Shown piece by piece: positions 21,965-35,142 of a DNA stretch of 64,000 nt. The DNA comes from Ulota crispa (Eukaryota > Streptophyta > Bryopsida > Orthotrichales > Orthotrichaceae), in contig OY987250.1 of assembly GCA_963920765.1 (NCBI GenBank), forward strand, positions 1,550,001 to 1,614,000, written 5' to 3'. The notes beneath the pieces are model-generated. The model made no database searches. It was not told where the DNA came from and saw only the letters and a program-made list of their open reading frames with translations. A program made the translations under genes and the position numbers. Each line of letters starts with the position of its first letter. Within the stretch, counting starts at the first letter, position 1.

Positions 21965-22690
21965 TCAAGTTGTTCCTTCAACATTTCACACTAATTTAGA
22001 TAGTCACTAATAGTGAAAAACAATAACAATTTTGAATATTTGTTATGTGTAGATCAATTAAAACTTACACCAAATACTGCATTTAAGTTGCCTTCACAAT
22101 TAGGTTGTGTTACCCTAAAAAGTTACTTTATGACTCATCAATTGGCCACTTGGAGGCGTATGCAACTCTCTAGATATTATGATTTCACATGATTTGCAAC
22201 CTCAAGGTCACTAATTTGTTTTCCTGCAACTTTGTTGTTGTTGCCATGCCCTTTACATATTTTTTCTTACAATAATTATTGACAAAAATGACTGAAAATT
22301 CAGTAGATATTTAAACCTTGTAAAATGTTGAAATTTTATTGTGGTGCAACGTAAATGTAATATTCAAAGCAGTTAGTATTTGTTTTTTGTATTTGTTATG
22401 TACACTAAATGCATTTAGGTGGTTTTAACAATTAGGTTACCTTACCTTGGAAAGTTACCTTTTGACTCAAGGTTTGGCCACTTGAAGGGACATTTAATTA
22501 TTTAAATATTAAGATTTCACATGATATACAACTTAGACATAGTTGATTTACTTTTCTACAACTTTGTTATTGTTGTCAAGTTTTTAAAAATTGCTTATTG
22601 CAATTATTGATGAAAATTACTTTAGTACCAACAAATATTTATTCAGTGGAGCATGTCGAGAAATTAGTGTGGGGCAACCTAAATGCACTG
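21965..22690. repeat. ~330-bp tandem duplication, mobile-element-like
   Basis: Two copies share CACAATTAGGTT/AACAATTAGGTT, AAAGTTAC..TTTTGACTCA, GATTTCACATGATTTGCAAC / GATTTCACATGATATACAAC and CAACTTTGTTGTTGTTG. The block ends near 22683 with AATTAGTGTGGGGCAACC, the reverse complement of the end seen at 14212. Related sequence lies at 14190-14476. Confidence 0.55.
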
Positions 22691-23077
22691 TTTAGTGTAC
22701 CTATAGTAGGTTAGGCAACCGAACGGGGCTGAATATAGAACATGCTGTAAGGACACGTGGACTTAATTGGGGAGTGAGTCCATAGGAGGGCATTATTTGT
22801 TTGGCAGTGGCAACGAAATTATTGTGGGCTTACGTGTCAGTCAGTGGTGTTAGTCTCCCCACCCATGGACCCAATCGGCTTCCTCCTTGCACTCAACGTT
22901 TGAAACAAGGGAAATTATTATGATACCCTTGAAGTTTGTCATATTTGTACAGATGTGCAGAAATTGCACAAATATCCTTGGATCATAATTCAGACGTTTG
23001 TTTTATTGTGCAAATTACTTCTTTCTCCCTTGGGTGCATTACGTTTCATTTTTGTTTGATTGTACTTCTTGCTTTAA

Positions 23078-25308
23078 CCCTTAAACAACCACAAGGCACC
23101 ACCTGCTGTAGAGTAGTTTATAATTGCTCACGGCACCAAGGCGGTGACTTAGGGTGTTCGATCTGAAATCAAATTGGGTCAATGAGCAAGTTATCTTTTG
23201 GCGCTCCAATTGCAGCTGTTTTGAGTCAAATCCATCAAAAGGTTGGAGAAATCACAAATCTGTTGAGGCTCATACGGAGAGGGCGGGTCACTCGACGGAG
23301 AGTCGGTTTTTGACTTTGGGTCTTGCCACGATGCCTACCAGGTTGGATTTTTGCAATCAGAATTGGCGAGGAACCTCGATTTCTGTGAAGGATAGCGTTT
23401 TCAGAAGGTTGAGGGTGAGAGAACGTGGATATGGTGCCTGCACAAGTCATGAATTCTTGCCAGGCTTACCTTTGAAATAGAGGATCTCAAACGTCGGCTA
23501 GTAGGTTGCTACGACTCCAACGTATTAGCGCGTTTACACAAGTTACAATACCACCTGATTTGGCAGATAGAGCGGTTTGAGGGTCAACGTAGATGGTAAC
23601 TGCATGAAAATCCACATCAACAAAAATGCTTGCCTGCATAACATTGTTAACCTTCACTGGGGGTACCCTTTTATTCCCCACAATATGAGAATCCTAGCGA
23701 ATGACATGAGTTGGCTCTCGCCCTCACCAATTGGCTCTCACGATCTTTAACTAAACTCTCCCGCAAGTATCCGAAGGAGAATATCCTTCCACTTGCTGGG
23801 GGGAGGAATACAGCCGGTTAACAATGTTATGTGATTCACGAGTTTTGGGTACCGCTTGGGTATTGGAGAGTTCTGGCAATTAATTTTTGTAAAAGGTTCT
23901 CAGCAGGGCTTGCAATGGCAACATGGATTGTGGGGAATGGATCGCTGTTTCTGCTCACAATACCTGCTTCAACTCAATTTCATGAAGTTCCATCCAACAG
24001 ATGAGTGGACAGCCGGCGTCATTGGAGGGCTTGGCGATTTGTGTGACTTCCCTCCAGCATTCTGTAACGATATCTTACAAGTTCCCAACAAGATCCAAAT
24101 GTTGCTGGTTTGTTTGATGTGACGTGTCACATTCCTCTTATCCAAACGTGGGGGAGATCGTCGAGAGAATTTTCTGCAATTCTGCTGACTACTAATGTCT
24201 TACAAACCTTACGGCTCCCCTTTCCAGTCAAGAACGTGTTCTTAGCAAAATGGGCAATGAAGTTCTGCGTGTTCTTAGCAAAATGGGCAATGAAGTTCTG
24301 CGTGTTCTTAGCAAAATGGGCAATGAAGTTCTGTGTGTTTTTAGGGGGGGGGGGGGGGGGGTGATTCGACGTGCCACTTGATTTGCTACCATGGCAATAT
24401 ACTCGTAAAATAACTGTCGAAGTTTCCCATGCAATGCTCGTGCGTAGCTGCTAAGGGTCGGTTTACACTTGCAGTTCAATACACTGCTTCGGAAAGGGGT
24501 CATACGGTCTAAGTCGCGGTTGTTTCTGCTCCATGGATTCGTACACGCAGCGCCTTGTTTTCAATATCTTACTGTCCACCGCAACTTCAACTGGTTTGTT
24601 CTACCTTCTACAACGTTCACATAATTTTGTAAAGCAAGATCTTCGAGGGCAGCGAGATACCTCACCTAAGACGCGGAAGTCAGGACATGCGGATCGCCAT
24701 GTTGATCTCAATGACGCGCTAATTTCTAGCCGGCAGGTCCAAGTTCCTGAAGGCCAACATGGAAACTGCCATGGACCAGAACTGATCTTGCTATCGTCGT
24801 GCGAGCAGTGACGTTCCGTTCACACAACCGGTGTAGTTTAGCATTCCCTTTGCGTATGCAAAGTAAGCACCGCATGTCCCTCGAGATTCAACCGGCTATT
24901 CTCCCTCGATACTTGCGGCTGTGATCCTGGGATCGACATTACGAGCACAGCCGCTCCACACTCTCTTCAAGCAACTCACACCAAGAAACCACAAATGTTC
25001 TCCCGCCAGAAAACTGCTCAAACGATGCCAGGAGGGAGCCTCTACGGCCACGTAGAAACCATCGCACCCGACTCTCTTCCGGGTCGTAAAACCGCAAACA
25101 AAATACGTACACCGTATTCCAACACATGTATAAACGATTCTGAAACCCTGTAGAACAATCACATTCAACCTCAAATGATCTCATTTTGTAGGGAAGACTG
25201 CAAATACGAAATCCTCCGAAGCCCAGCCTCAACCGACCAAGGAAACACCTCTGAATACGGAAAAAACACCGTGTATTGGCCAGAAACGCATGTTGTGTCG
25301 TTTAAGGC
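23078..25308. mobile_element. 2.23-kb nested TIR insert with gene-like cargo, TAA target duplication
   Basis: It is flanked by TAA on both sides (23075-23077 and 25309-25311). The short inverted ends are CCCTTAAAC and GTTTAAGGC. A TAA duplication fits PIF/Harbinger-like transposition. The interior is richer in GC than its flanks and holds several open frames (23154-23480, 23856-24122 and 24533-24811 on plus; 24896-25232 in two minus frames), none recognisable as a transposase or a known protein. It also contains the 33-bp triplication at 24235 and an 18-G run. It could be a Pack-type element with captured host DNA, or a decayed transposon. Confidence 0.65.
24235..24333. repeat. Perfect 33-bp triplication
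   Basis: Three identical 33-bp copies begin CGTGTTCTTAGCAAAATGGG at 24235, 24268 and 24301. They lie inside the nested insert. Because 33 is divisible by three, all frames stay open through the block. A run of 18 G residues follows at 24344-24361. Confidence 0.9.
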
Positions 25309-25458
25309 TAACATTGGTCATGAAGGAAGTAGCATGCATATAACAAAACAAATGCTTGAAAATTATGGCCCAAAGATATTTGTGCAATTTCTGAAAAATC
25401 AAGGATATCTATACAAATATGGCAAATTTCAAGGGTATTTATAAATTTTTCCCTTGAA

Positions 25459-26895
25459 ACAAAGAATTTAGTTTTTCCTTGTCTTTTCCAGTTGTTTTCC
25501 AATTTTCCATTGTGCACTGACTTATTCTTGTGTGTGTAAGTGGCATTATTTTACAAATATTACACTATTAGTAATATATTTAAAACATAGTAAATTTAAA
25601 TATTTATTATCCTACACATTTATGTAGAAAGAAAATCTTCATGAACTTGAAACCCTCTACACTACAATTTGTCATATGAAATTTGTACTCTTTCAATAAG
25701 TTTGTTGCAGGATTAATATAGGGAATTACTAAACCCACCACACTTTTTTTGTTAAGTCTACCACATTGTGTCTTATGGAGTAGCTCTATAAAAGAAAAAG
25801 GTAGAGAATTTAGTATTTATTGGATGACAGTATTTTGCGAGCGTAAAACAATGCCATGAGTAGTGAGTCAAGATTTTGAGAGTGGTAACCAATTTTGAGC
25901 TCAAAATCAATGGAAGAACTAAAAAAATAACAGGTTTTTTGAAATATGGAAGTTTAAAATGCACAATTATAGGGCCTTAGGTACACGGTTATAAGTGAAA
26001 TTTAATGTTCTAACAAAAAAAATCTAGACTCATGTCTAACTAATCCCCGCTCTTAGTGTAGCATTTTCTGGTTATTTAATAATCGAGCACTTGATTTTTT
26101 ATTAGAAGGAATTCTACTTTCTAATATATAGCTCTTTGATGACTTCTCAACTAGTAGAAACTATTAAGTGCTTTTTTGCAAGGTTAGAATTAAAGATAAC
26201 CTAGTGCATGTTTGTGCAGAGATAGAAAAACAATACGGAGTTATCAAATTGGTCAAAATCAAGGGTCTACTGTTTATTTTGAACTTGTTTATGTAAGGCA
26301 GCTTGAAATTTTGGCATTCAAAGAGCAAATGTGACATATGAACACGGCTCATAGATATATTGTCGTTGGAAGTTTACTTCATTATAGATTTACTTATGGC
26401 TAATATATATATTTTTGAACTTTTAAAGGGTTTCTTAATTCTAAGAACTAAAGACAAGCAATTGGGATTTTTTTGGTTTGTTTTTGGTTCATACAAGATT
26501 AACGATTGCAATTTGTGATTGTTTACAAAATGAATAAAAATCTTTGTAAAGGATTAAAACCTTCGATTTCAAATGAGGTGTTCAAACATATACATTTGTT
26601 GTTACATCTTTAGCCATTTGGATTTAAATGCATTAAAAAAGAAAAAGAAAAAGAAAAAAAGTAGTTGATGTTGTAAAACGTTCTCATTAGGGCGTTTTCT
26701 TTGGAATGGCCAATTTTGTTGTTGTCCGTATTTTGTTTGGTAATAAATAGAGGGACCAGCTCACATTGGTTCATTACAAAAAAACAATCCAACTTGACAC
26801 CTCTAGAGTGATTAAATGTGTTCAAATTGACAAAGAGAACGTCCAAATTGACCAAAAATATCCAAATTGACATTGTTCTCTTTTAGTATAGTTTA
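25459..26895. other. AT-rich intergenic DNA with element remnants
   Basis: Near 25890-26030 there is DNA related in reverse complement to the MITEs at 7296 and 43001 (AATGCACAATTATAGGGCC, GTACACGGTTATAAGTGAAA). Near 26800-26885 a short run of AAATTGAC units (GTCCAAATTGACC) resembles the subterminal repeats of the small CACTA-type element at 56826. The A-rich microsatellite (AAAAAG)n lies at 26636-26660. Confidence 0.4.
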
Positions 26896-26999
26896 AATAT
26901 GTCAAAACTATTGCCAACTAGCTCCCTTTATTTAGCCAAAAAAATCCCTTAGTTGTCATGGATCATATCTTGGTTGCTTGAGTGAATGACCTCTCATGT

Positions 27000-28560
27000 T
27001 TTTTTCAATAAGGGTCAATTCCAACCGATATATATATTTTTCAACGTCAAAAACTATAAGGGTCCCTTCACACCTGCAAAATGATGTTATAACCAAACAC
27101 CAGTGTTAGTCAAAATCACCTCTTTCATTCACATAGCACTACTAGATTTAGAGTTTATTCAACTTCCAACTCTGAGTGTGATTTCTAGCAACGGGGTTAG
27201 TAACTAACCTCTTCACACTACAAACAAATTGTTGGTGCAATTGAACTTAAGTTTCCTGCAATCAGTTTAGGATTTGATTGAGCTCTACGTGTTAAGACAA
27301 GGTGCATCATGCGGAACAGAAGTTTTCATCCATAGCAACAGAGCTCATCCACCTCATCGACTCTCGGCCAAGGATACTGCCAAGGGCTGTTTTTTGGAGG
27401 GGAAGCTTGCATTTAGTGGCTATGGCGGTAGAAGAGAATTTTTCTCGCCTCACAATTAAGCTGCATGTGTGGAGGTACCTAGAGCATGGTTGGCAGCTAT
27501 TGTGCAGCAAGCAAGCTCTGCTTCAATCCTCACCGCTAACTTCATGTAGCTCTGGTTGTTCCTGTACAAGCAAGCTCTTTCAATGCTAGTGGGGAACTTG
27601 CATGAAGCTTGTATTGCCTGATTGATGAACACCTGGCTATGCGCCTAGGCCGTAGTGCCATCACGCATGCAATTTCCAAAGCTGCTCCAGATGGTGTTCA
27701 ATTTTAGGGTTTGAATTTGTGTCTTTGCTTGAGTGGGTCAATTGCAACATATCCGTGTGGCAAGCATTGCGGCAAGCCTTTGTAGTAGTCGCCATGGACT
27801 CGATGTTTTGATGAGTATCCTCAAAGTCATTGCTTGAGCAAGTTGAGAATCAGTTTCATTGCTTCAGCAAGCCTTAGAAGGGCGCTGCTTTTATTTTTGC
27901 ATCCTTTTCCTTATTTAGGGTTGCATCTTATTATTTGAGGTTGTCATCTCCCGCTATTTTCTTTTTAGCAGAGCTTGGGTGCAATTGTGAGGGTGTTGGA
28001 TATTGCTTGATTTGAGTGAAAATAAGAGTGTGTGAAAACTCATCAATAGTTCTTTCTTTGTTCTATGCAAATCTTTCCGTACTAAGAACTCAATTGACAA
28101 TTGAGAGATCAACTAAAATGCAATTTAATAAACTCAACTCAATTCTTACTTTCAATGTCTTCTGAATTTGTAGAAATTGTAGCTGTAAAAGCATCACAAA
28201 GGTGGTGGTCCTTCCTCCCGCCCTTATTGCCATGATTGTACTCTCAAGGATTGCAATAAGGAAGACACAATTACCAGGAGAATTGTTGCAAAAACAAGCA
28301 AGATCAAGCTCCCAAAATCACGCACAAGAGAGAAAGGATTGAGAAAACTACCACCTATGCAGGAAAGAAAAAGGCGGGCGAGAAAACTACCACCTACGTA
28401 GGAAAGAAAAAAGCGAGCAAACGGCAGCTTTGGTTACCAGCGCCAATTTTTCTTTTAAATTTAGGAAAAGTCAAGATATTACATCTGAAATCTATGAATT
28501 GTCAAACCGTGCTTATATTTGTAACATTCTAGAAATAACATTTAAATACTATGTACAAAG
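27000..28560. other. Gene-like composition but no supported gene
   Basis: From 27270 to 27900 GC content rises and short frames appear on both strands (27274-27589), without family match, start context or spliceable extension. At 28343-28420 a ~39-bp unit (GAGAAAACTACCACCTATGC onwards) is duplicated. This may be a decayed gene or retroelement fragment. Confidence 0.3.
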
Positions 28561-29656
28561 TAGGTTTGGGAGTGTTATGTAACAAGCTCGGTGACGTGGT
28601 GTGAACGTAGAAATAATATTTGTATGTTGATATGGACTTAACACCATTCCATGTCTTAGGTGTGAAGGGACCCTAAGTGTATCTTGTGTTGCTAGTGCTC
28701 TTATGTATTCACTCAAATAAATATAAAACATAAATTCCAAATTTGAGCAACTAGATAATTTATTAAAGAAAAACAGCTGATTAGTGAAACAGTAATTGAA
28801 GTATAAAAGAAACGGAAACTCCCAAACCCTACTTCGACCATCACCAAGAAATGCGAGCATTTTTCCTTTTTCAATTTTTTTCAAATTTGTTTTTCTCAAG
28901 GCATGGACAAAAGCGGTATGTTGCGCCTTGACGTTTGCGCCTACTTTCAACATGGAGAGCCACGTTGGTCGATCAAAAGCCATGTTGCACAATGAAGGTA
29001 AAACTTTATAGTTTGTTTTTTACTTTTTTTTGGTCAAAAACCCTGAAATGGAACATTAAACTTTAAACATGTCTGCCATGTTGTTTGGACTGCCCATTTG
29101 CTTGTTCTATTCATTGACCAAATCTTGCCCAATATAACAACCATGATGCCATGATCCTACCACCTAATTTTGGCACAATTTAGGCCGCATGGCTTAAATC
29201 CAAAATCTATACCAAACCTAGTTTGTGAATTGGATTTGAATATCTACAAAGATACATCACTGGGCTTGATGAATATCGCTGTTTTAACAAAATTCACATC
29301 TTTATCTAACTGACTGATAAAAAAATTATATAAACAAATAAAACTCTACACTAGTGTAGCAGAAATTCAAGCTTTACAGCAACAAAATCAACTCTACAAG
29401 GTCACCCATATATAAAAACTGGCTTGTAAAAGGTAAACACTCCTTGTTCATTTCGAAAAACACGTGATTATTCATCCAACTTTATACGTACAACATCATC
29501 AATATTATTCTTTAGTTTTTGTAGTTTTTCTTTTTTTTTTTGCAACATTTGTTGCAACTCAAACACAAAGCCCGAGTCTATAACAATGAAATAAGCTACA
29601 CTCCATACTAAAAATATAGTAGGAATTAATAAACTAAAAAGTAGTGTATCTAAAAC
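28561..29656. other. AT-rich intergenic DNA
   Basis: The open frame 28549-28992 (minus) has no recognisable domain. I see no element ends I can defend. Confidence 0.3.
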
Positions 29657-29762
29657 AATAAGCAGCTATATTACAAGAAGCTTTGTCATGTAATACTATG
29701 ACATAAACAAAACAAGCAGCTATGTTACAAGAGGCTTTATCATGTAATAATATGACATGAAC
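29657..29762. repeat. ~53-bp tandem duplication
   Basis: AAGCAGCTATATTACAAGAA .. GTCATGTAATACTATGACAT is followed by AAGCAGCTATGTTACAAGAG .. ATCATGTAATAATATGACAT. It lies about 360 bp beyond the stop codon of the minus-strand gene at 30122. Confidence 0.7.
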
Positions 29763-30121
29763 ACTACCTTCCTCTATTTATTCCTAAAAGTGACTAACTT
29801 TTCAAATAAGTCACATACTCAAACTTCCTCAAACTCCCTCACTCTCAAACTCCCTCAAAATTCCTCATTCGTACGGTACTTTCTAACAATACAAAGCCTC
29901 CTCCCTTGCAGTCCAGAGCCAATAAAGCTGCCAGATAAAACTGCACTTTCTATATAAAGACAAAGCTTATTGTAAGGAAGGCCCTGGTTATTTTGATACA
30001 AAATTAATGACTCTGCTAATACATCATGAATTAGCTGCACAAATACAAACTATGAGGATTGCAACGCCTTTACAAATGCAGCTGGAGGGCACCGGATACA
30101 TGAGAAGAAGAGAAAAGAGAA

Positions 30122-32943
30122 TTACATGAGCATATGTGAGACTGCACTTGCAGGAGCACTCTGCGTCTCAACGAGGCCCAATTCACACACGTGGCCAAGG
30201 CTTGGAGTGCTGACACCTCCTGCGAGACGGACGGTATCGCCTTCGTGCCAGGTGGCGGTTCTGTCAATGGGACGCCGGAAACTCTTGGCTACTCTTGCTC
30301 TCCATATCATTCCATCCTGCATACAACCATGGTTGTTAAGTTAGAAATACCATAAACGGTTAAAATAAGCCACTTTAGCCTGTATGGGGATTTCTTGAGA
30401 AAGTATGCTTAATATGAGGAGGAACAAGGATAAGGAAGAGTGCCAAAAAGAAAAAAGAAAATTATTCAAGAATGAATATTTTATGCAATATAAATGTGGA
30501 TGTGGGGGTTTGGACCAATTCTGGTTTCTTAAATGCACCTTAAATGGCTACCTCTAGTACCTTGTTCCAAAATAAGTTTGAACCAATCAAATACAAGGAA
30601 ATAGCATCTTCTTAGAATATTTCAAAAACTTTTTCACATGCACCTATTGTTGGTTTCAAAACAGTCTACTCCAAGTAGTGGTCAGTAATAGTTTTTGGTA
30701 TTTCTACCTTCTTTGAGCAAATTTTGAGCAAAGGAAAAGGGGCAATCTAGACCCTCAAATAAGTGGTTTGGTCTGAACTTGTGTTTTGGGATTTCCAACC
30801 TAAATAGATACAAAACAAATAACCATTTTTTGAAATCAATCATTAGTTGACTACATCAAACAAGCAAGGGTGTGTATGGTTGTTACTTTGGACAAATTTT
30901 GACCAAAGGACAAAACAAACAAGAGCAATCTAGATTGCACAAACAAGTGATTTGGTGACTTTGATCCAATCTTGTGTTTTAGGATTTCTGCCCTAAAAGG
31001 TAAAAAACAAATTACATTTTTTAAAAATAAATTATAAGTTGACTAGGTCAAACAAGCAAGAGGTCAAATGGATGCACACAACGGACAAACAAATATTTAA
31101 TCCAATGTGACAATCATGTGCAGAATGTATCCACCAAAACAAACTAAAAATTATGTTTGAGCTTGATGAGAGTACTAGAACTAGTACTGTAGCTTAGACA
31201 TTATTAATACCAACCATGGTTAGCAACAGTGGCTCAGCATAACATTTCTGCTAATGATCTCTGTGGCCATTGATCTTTTTTAGTATGGAAACTGGCTTAG
31301 CTACTATCCCTGCAATAGTTGATTGTTGTTGTGAAATTCATTTAGTACAAGACTCCATAAATCAACAAACTTTTGGCCAAATAACTTCAAGTAATTGTCC
31401 ATTTTGAATGCTAACATTTTTTTGACAAATAAATCATTCTGATTTTTTTTTGTAACTTTCATCTTAAGACCTTCTTGCTTATAGTTACAAAAGGTATCAA
31501 CTTATTAAGGGATGCTATGAATAACTCATATGGTTGATAAGTCTTTGGTGCTTTATATTGGCTTGCAATGTACCACTATGGAACATGCAAATGCAACACT
31601 TGTTTCAGCACTTTGGAGCAAATTATGAAATAACTTTCAAACTATACCAAGTCACTACACGTTGAAAAAATAGAAAATTGTTGAATCTTTAACTTTGGCA
31701 TGGATTATTTAGTTTAAGAGAAATGTTTTGGGATTCGGTTTTGGTGTTTGCTTGATGATATAAAATCTAGTGGTAATATCAATTTCATCAAATTGGTGGT
31801 TTTAATGCGTCGAATGCTGTAACATATGTCTTCACAAAGGTCTAATTTCTGTCCATAAATTAACAGCCATTTTGGGTTTAGGCCGTATGGCCTGAACCAC
31901 ACCTGAACCACACCAAATTAATGCCATATAGCATTGTTAACAAAACTGACGTTTAGTGCATAATTACGTCATTTTGATTTTGTTTTGACTCTTTTGCCCA
32001 AAGTGGCCTTTCCTAAAATCCACCTTACGTAAGATCTACGTTGATGTATTTCCCATCCCAAAAACAGATTCTTTTATAAGCTGAAATGTTTGAAGTGACG
32101 CACTATCACCATACTCAAAAAATTAGGAAAATTCCAAGTACCAAATATGAATTTTAAAAACTCAGTTCCACGATTACCCTATTACTTGAAGTCAAGTTCT
32201 ACTACCATCATTGTTCATGTTTTCACAATTCAGTCAAATGAGGATAATTTAGCTTACAAATTTTACATGTCCGCATATTCAGCAGAAATCATGCACAATG
32301 CTACATTGGTTGCCAATAGTTCCAAAATATGGATATTGTCTCAAGGAATCCCAGAGAGGTAAACCAGAGGATTGCAAAAAGCATTACGAGATCATTGCAA
32401 GGGAGCATGGTTGTCTTCTTCAACATGACAACAATTCGACAAACTTGATGTCATAAACAAACAAGAGACCCTCCATCCATCTACTAGAGTCAATTTTAAA
32501 GTTGAGTTTTAAATAAAGCACTTTCATTTTCCAATCTTGACATATTAATGTTTCATTTTATTAAAGTATCTCAATGCAATTATGCAATATACACTTATTA
32601 GATTCTACATTTTGTGTCATATTTAAAATAGATTTTCAAATAATCTCAATTGTTAAATAGGGCCTTATTAGACAAGATTGTCACTCATACTTGACACTTG
32701 TCATGTGCAATATCATACGTCAAATAGACAACACGACTACCACACCCCAAAACCTATCCAACAAGACAACTTTGCAAGGGAGAGACTAACCTTTGTGATG
32801 CTGTTCTCTGGAGGTGGGCAGCGGACTGGGTCATCTGTTTCCGCTGGCTCAGCTGGATGCTCCACAGCTTCAAAGTTCTCCAAAAGTGGCACTCCATGTA
32901 ATGCAGCGGCAGGACAGATTCTCTTCCCTCCAGTACCCTCCAC
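30122..32943 (-). CDS. Conserved plant protein of unknown function (last two exons; 5' end not found)
   Basis: Two phase-0 exons: 32943-32791 (51 codons) and 30316-30122 (64 codons plus stop), joined by a GT-AG intron of about 2.5 kb. The first starts after TGTGTAG and ends ACAAAG before GTTAGT; the second starts after TTGTATGCAG. The joined protein reads GKRICPAAALHGVPLLENFE, then AVEHPAEPAETDDPVRCPPP, then ENSITK joined to DGMIWRARVAKSFRR. The charged, helix-poor pattern (LHGVPLLENFEAVEHP, DRPV.CPxPE, DGxIWKxRV) recalls a plant-only family of small uncharacterised proteins; that is from memory and no function is known. Upstream exons should lie between 32944 and about 36000. The minus frame at 34307-34522 was considered but shows no matching donor. 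Confidence 0.6.
30317..32790. other. Intron of the unknown-function gene, with repeated segments
   Basis: Two related stretches occur, near 30730-30850 and 30870-31060, each with a TTTGAGCAAAGGAAAAGG / TTTGACCAAAGGACAAAAC part, a CAATCTAGA part, a CTTGTGTTTTGGGATTTC / CTTGTGTTTTAGGATTTC part and TTGACTA.GTCAAACAAGCAA. ATGGTTGTTACTTTGG near 30874 matches the ends of the elements at 33812 and 45834. No gene is seen in it. Confidence 0.5.
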
Positions 32944-35142
32944 CTACACATTAACTAGACTATTTAATTGTTTACATATTTGCTCCAAAATGCGTAGCTA
33001 AACACCATAATACTATATGTCACATTCAACTCAATATGAAGTATGCAAAGTCCATAAGTAATCCAAAGTCCATATGTAAACTTTGGGAAAAAACATATGC
33101 AAGTTTAAAAAAATCTCCAATGATCAAGGAAATACATAGTCCATAATTACATGATCAATCCATAGGTACTTGATTGTGTCATCCATACATTCCTTTGTGA
33201 GAAATGGAGTCAGGGCTTGGTGTGAGTACGATCGAAGCACCAAAAGGGCTCATTTGTGTCTCACTAAATTACTTTCTTCAAAACCATGTCCTGTATAGAG
33301 CGTATGTACTCGGGCACAATTTTGTTAAACAAATACAAAACAAGATCTTGTCTGTTAAGGCCTTTTCATCTCTCTACAGGTTCCAAGCTACCATTCATTC
33401 AAGACGTCAAACTAGGTAATTATGTCACTTCAAGGCTTCTCTATTTCCAGGTCTCAATTTTGAGACTCAATTTTACAAAGATTAGAGTATCTTCATTGAG
33501 ATTAGGCAGGGTAACTTCGAGCCTGGTTGTGGAAGAAGCTCAGGGAGGCCACTACATTGTAAATTTTAACACTACCTCGTATATTTTGATAATATGTGAG
33601 CTAGAAGATTCTTTCTGGGCACCTCTTTAATAGAAACTCCTTTCTGTTTATTTCCTAAGAACATTCCAAACCAATTGATCAAACTCTAGGCATGATTTAA
33701 TTATGTTTTAATTTCAAAACGTATATTGATTTGAATGGCATTATAAATTTCATGTCATTCATGTCATCTTGTTTCTTTCTTCCATTTTTTAAACAAATGC
33801 ACAAGCGACATCTCCAACTTTAGACCAACCCTAAACCGCTTGTCCATCCAGTGCAAGTGCAAATGGTCAAGGCGCAAACACAAACACAAGTGGTCTTTTA
33901 GTCAAGGCACAGGTTGAGACTTGGGAGTTGGGACACAAACACAGCCCTACATTTGCACCCTGACATCTACACCTTGATTTCAACAAGGACAACCACGTAG
34001 CCAGGTCTAGACCGCCCCCGCCCAGTCCTATCCTTTGGATTAAATTTGCCCAGAAGTAACAACCATGACCCCAAGGGGAAAAAGTTGTTTTCCTTCGGGG
34101 ACATGTTCTGTGACTCAGATCTAGAATGTTGTTGTGACAAAGTACATATTTCATCACGAGGATTCGAATTTCGAGTTCTCCAGTACACAATAATGAGTTC
34201 ACCAATGCAAGGATAACGTAAGGGTGTCAGTAAAATCTGAAAACTGCAAGAAATCCCTCGGGATATACCGGGGGAAATACGGACAAGAATGTGCAGACAA
34301 CGTGAGTCAGGAAGTACTACAGACCATCGGGTACTGATGTTTAGAGCGATGGCTGGGACCACTGTACGCAGGCTTTCTCAAAGCACCCACCATCTCTCCT
34401 CCTCCTCCTCCTGTCAGTCCAAAAGAGCAGAAAAGCTTGATCTCTGCCACAAGCACGTCGCAAATGCTTCCAAAAACTTCCAAGAAACCTTTGCTATCTT
34501 GCCTCCCTGCACCCAAATTCACATTTCATCGCTTCACAAGTTCACATGATACAGAAACAGCTTGGAAAGAAAAAAGTTAAACTAAAGTGCGCAAGACAAG
34601 CGCACCTCCTAACAACTGCAATAAGGTTCAATATCATGGGAAATACTATTGTGCATTTGTGTCTTACTCTCTCACTCACTTTGAAGCAACACTCACATAA
34701 GTCACATTAGCGTAATCTCGAGACAATTCTCTAGAGAATTGAATTGTCAATTCTCTAAAGAACAAGAAAAACTATCCGCAATTACACGTCCAAATTGACT
34801 CAATGTGTCCAAGTTGACAAACAATGTCCGAAGTGACAAGGACCAAATGACCAATTTGACACGTCCAAATTGAAAATGTTCCCTTATATATATCTGCTTA
34901 GACCTAGTTCCGCCCTGTCAATCAAACCTCAAGTAACGTACAAAACGAAACCCCAACGATGAGCTGATCGAGTTCGATCCCAACCTGCGACCTCAAAACC
35001 CTGAGCCCAGCGAAAAAACCTAACTCCACAGCAACACAGAGCTATCATCAGACACACCTTCATAACAACACCAAAAACCTAAGCCACTAGCAACATACAG
35101 TCATCTTCAACAAGAGCCATTCACAAAACACTCTTCTAATCA
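32944..35142. other. Upstream region of the unknown-function gene
   Basis: It should hold the missing 5' exons. At 33120-33180 there is DNA similar to 42005-42065 (AGTCCATAATTACATGATCA / AGTCCATAATCACATGAATA). Near 34785-34880 a run of GTCCAAATTGAC units resembles the CACTA-type subterminal repeats at 56826. Plus frame 34289-34549 and minus frame 34307-34522 overlap over low-complexity Ser codons; neither is supported. Confidence 0.35.
33812..34066. mobile_element. TIR element, ATGGTTGTTACTT family
   Basis: The left end has TTTAGACCAACCCTAAACCG. The right end has ATTTGCCCAGAAGTAACAACC, whose reverse complement matches the left end of the copy at 45834. The interior is rich in CAAACACAAACACAAG and CAAGGCGCAAA. 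Boundaries are approximate. Confidence 0.5.

Larger units (their letters stand above)
22906..25458. mobile_element. MITE (ATACCCCTGAAGTTTGC family) split by a nested insert
   Basis: The left half 22906-23077 starts AAGGGAAATTATTATGATAC and the right half 25309-25458 ends GGGTATTTATAAATTTTTCC. Together they give about 322 bp, the length of the intact relatives at 8498 and 44318. The halves resume exactly where the intact copies have their central GTTGTTCATGAAGG, so a single insertion split the element. Confidence 0.8.

Noticed and set aside
27274-27589. Gene-like frames on both strands
   Set aside because: No conserved motif, no splice extension that keeps a frame, and competing frames on the opposite strand.
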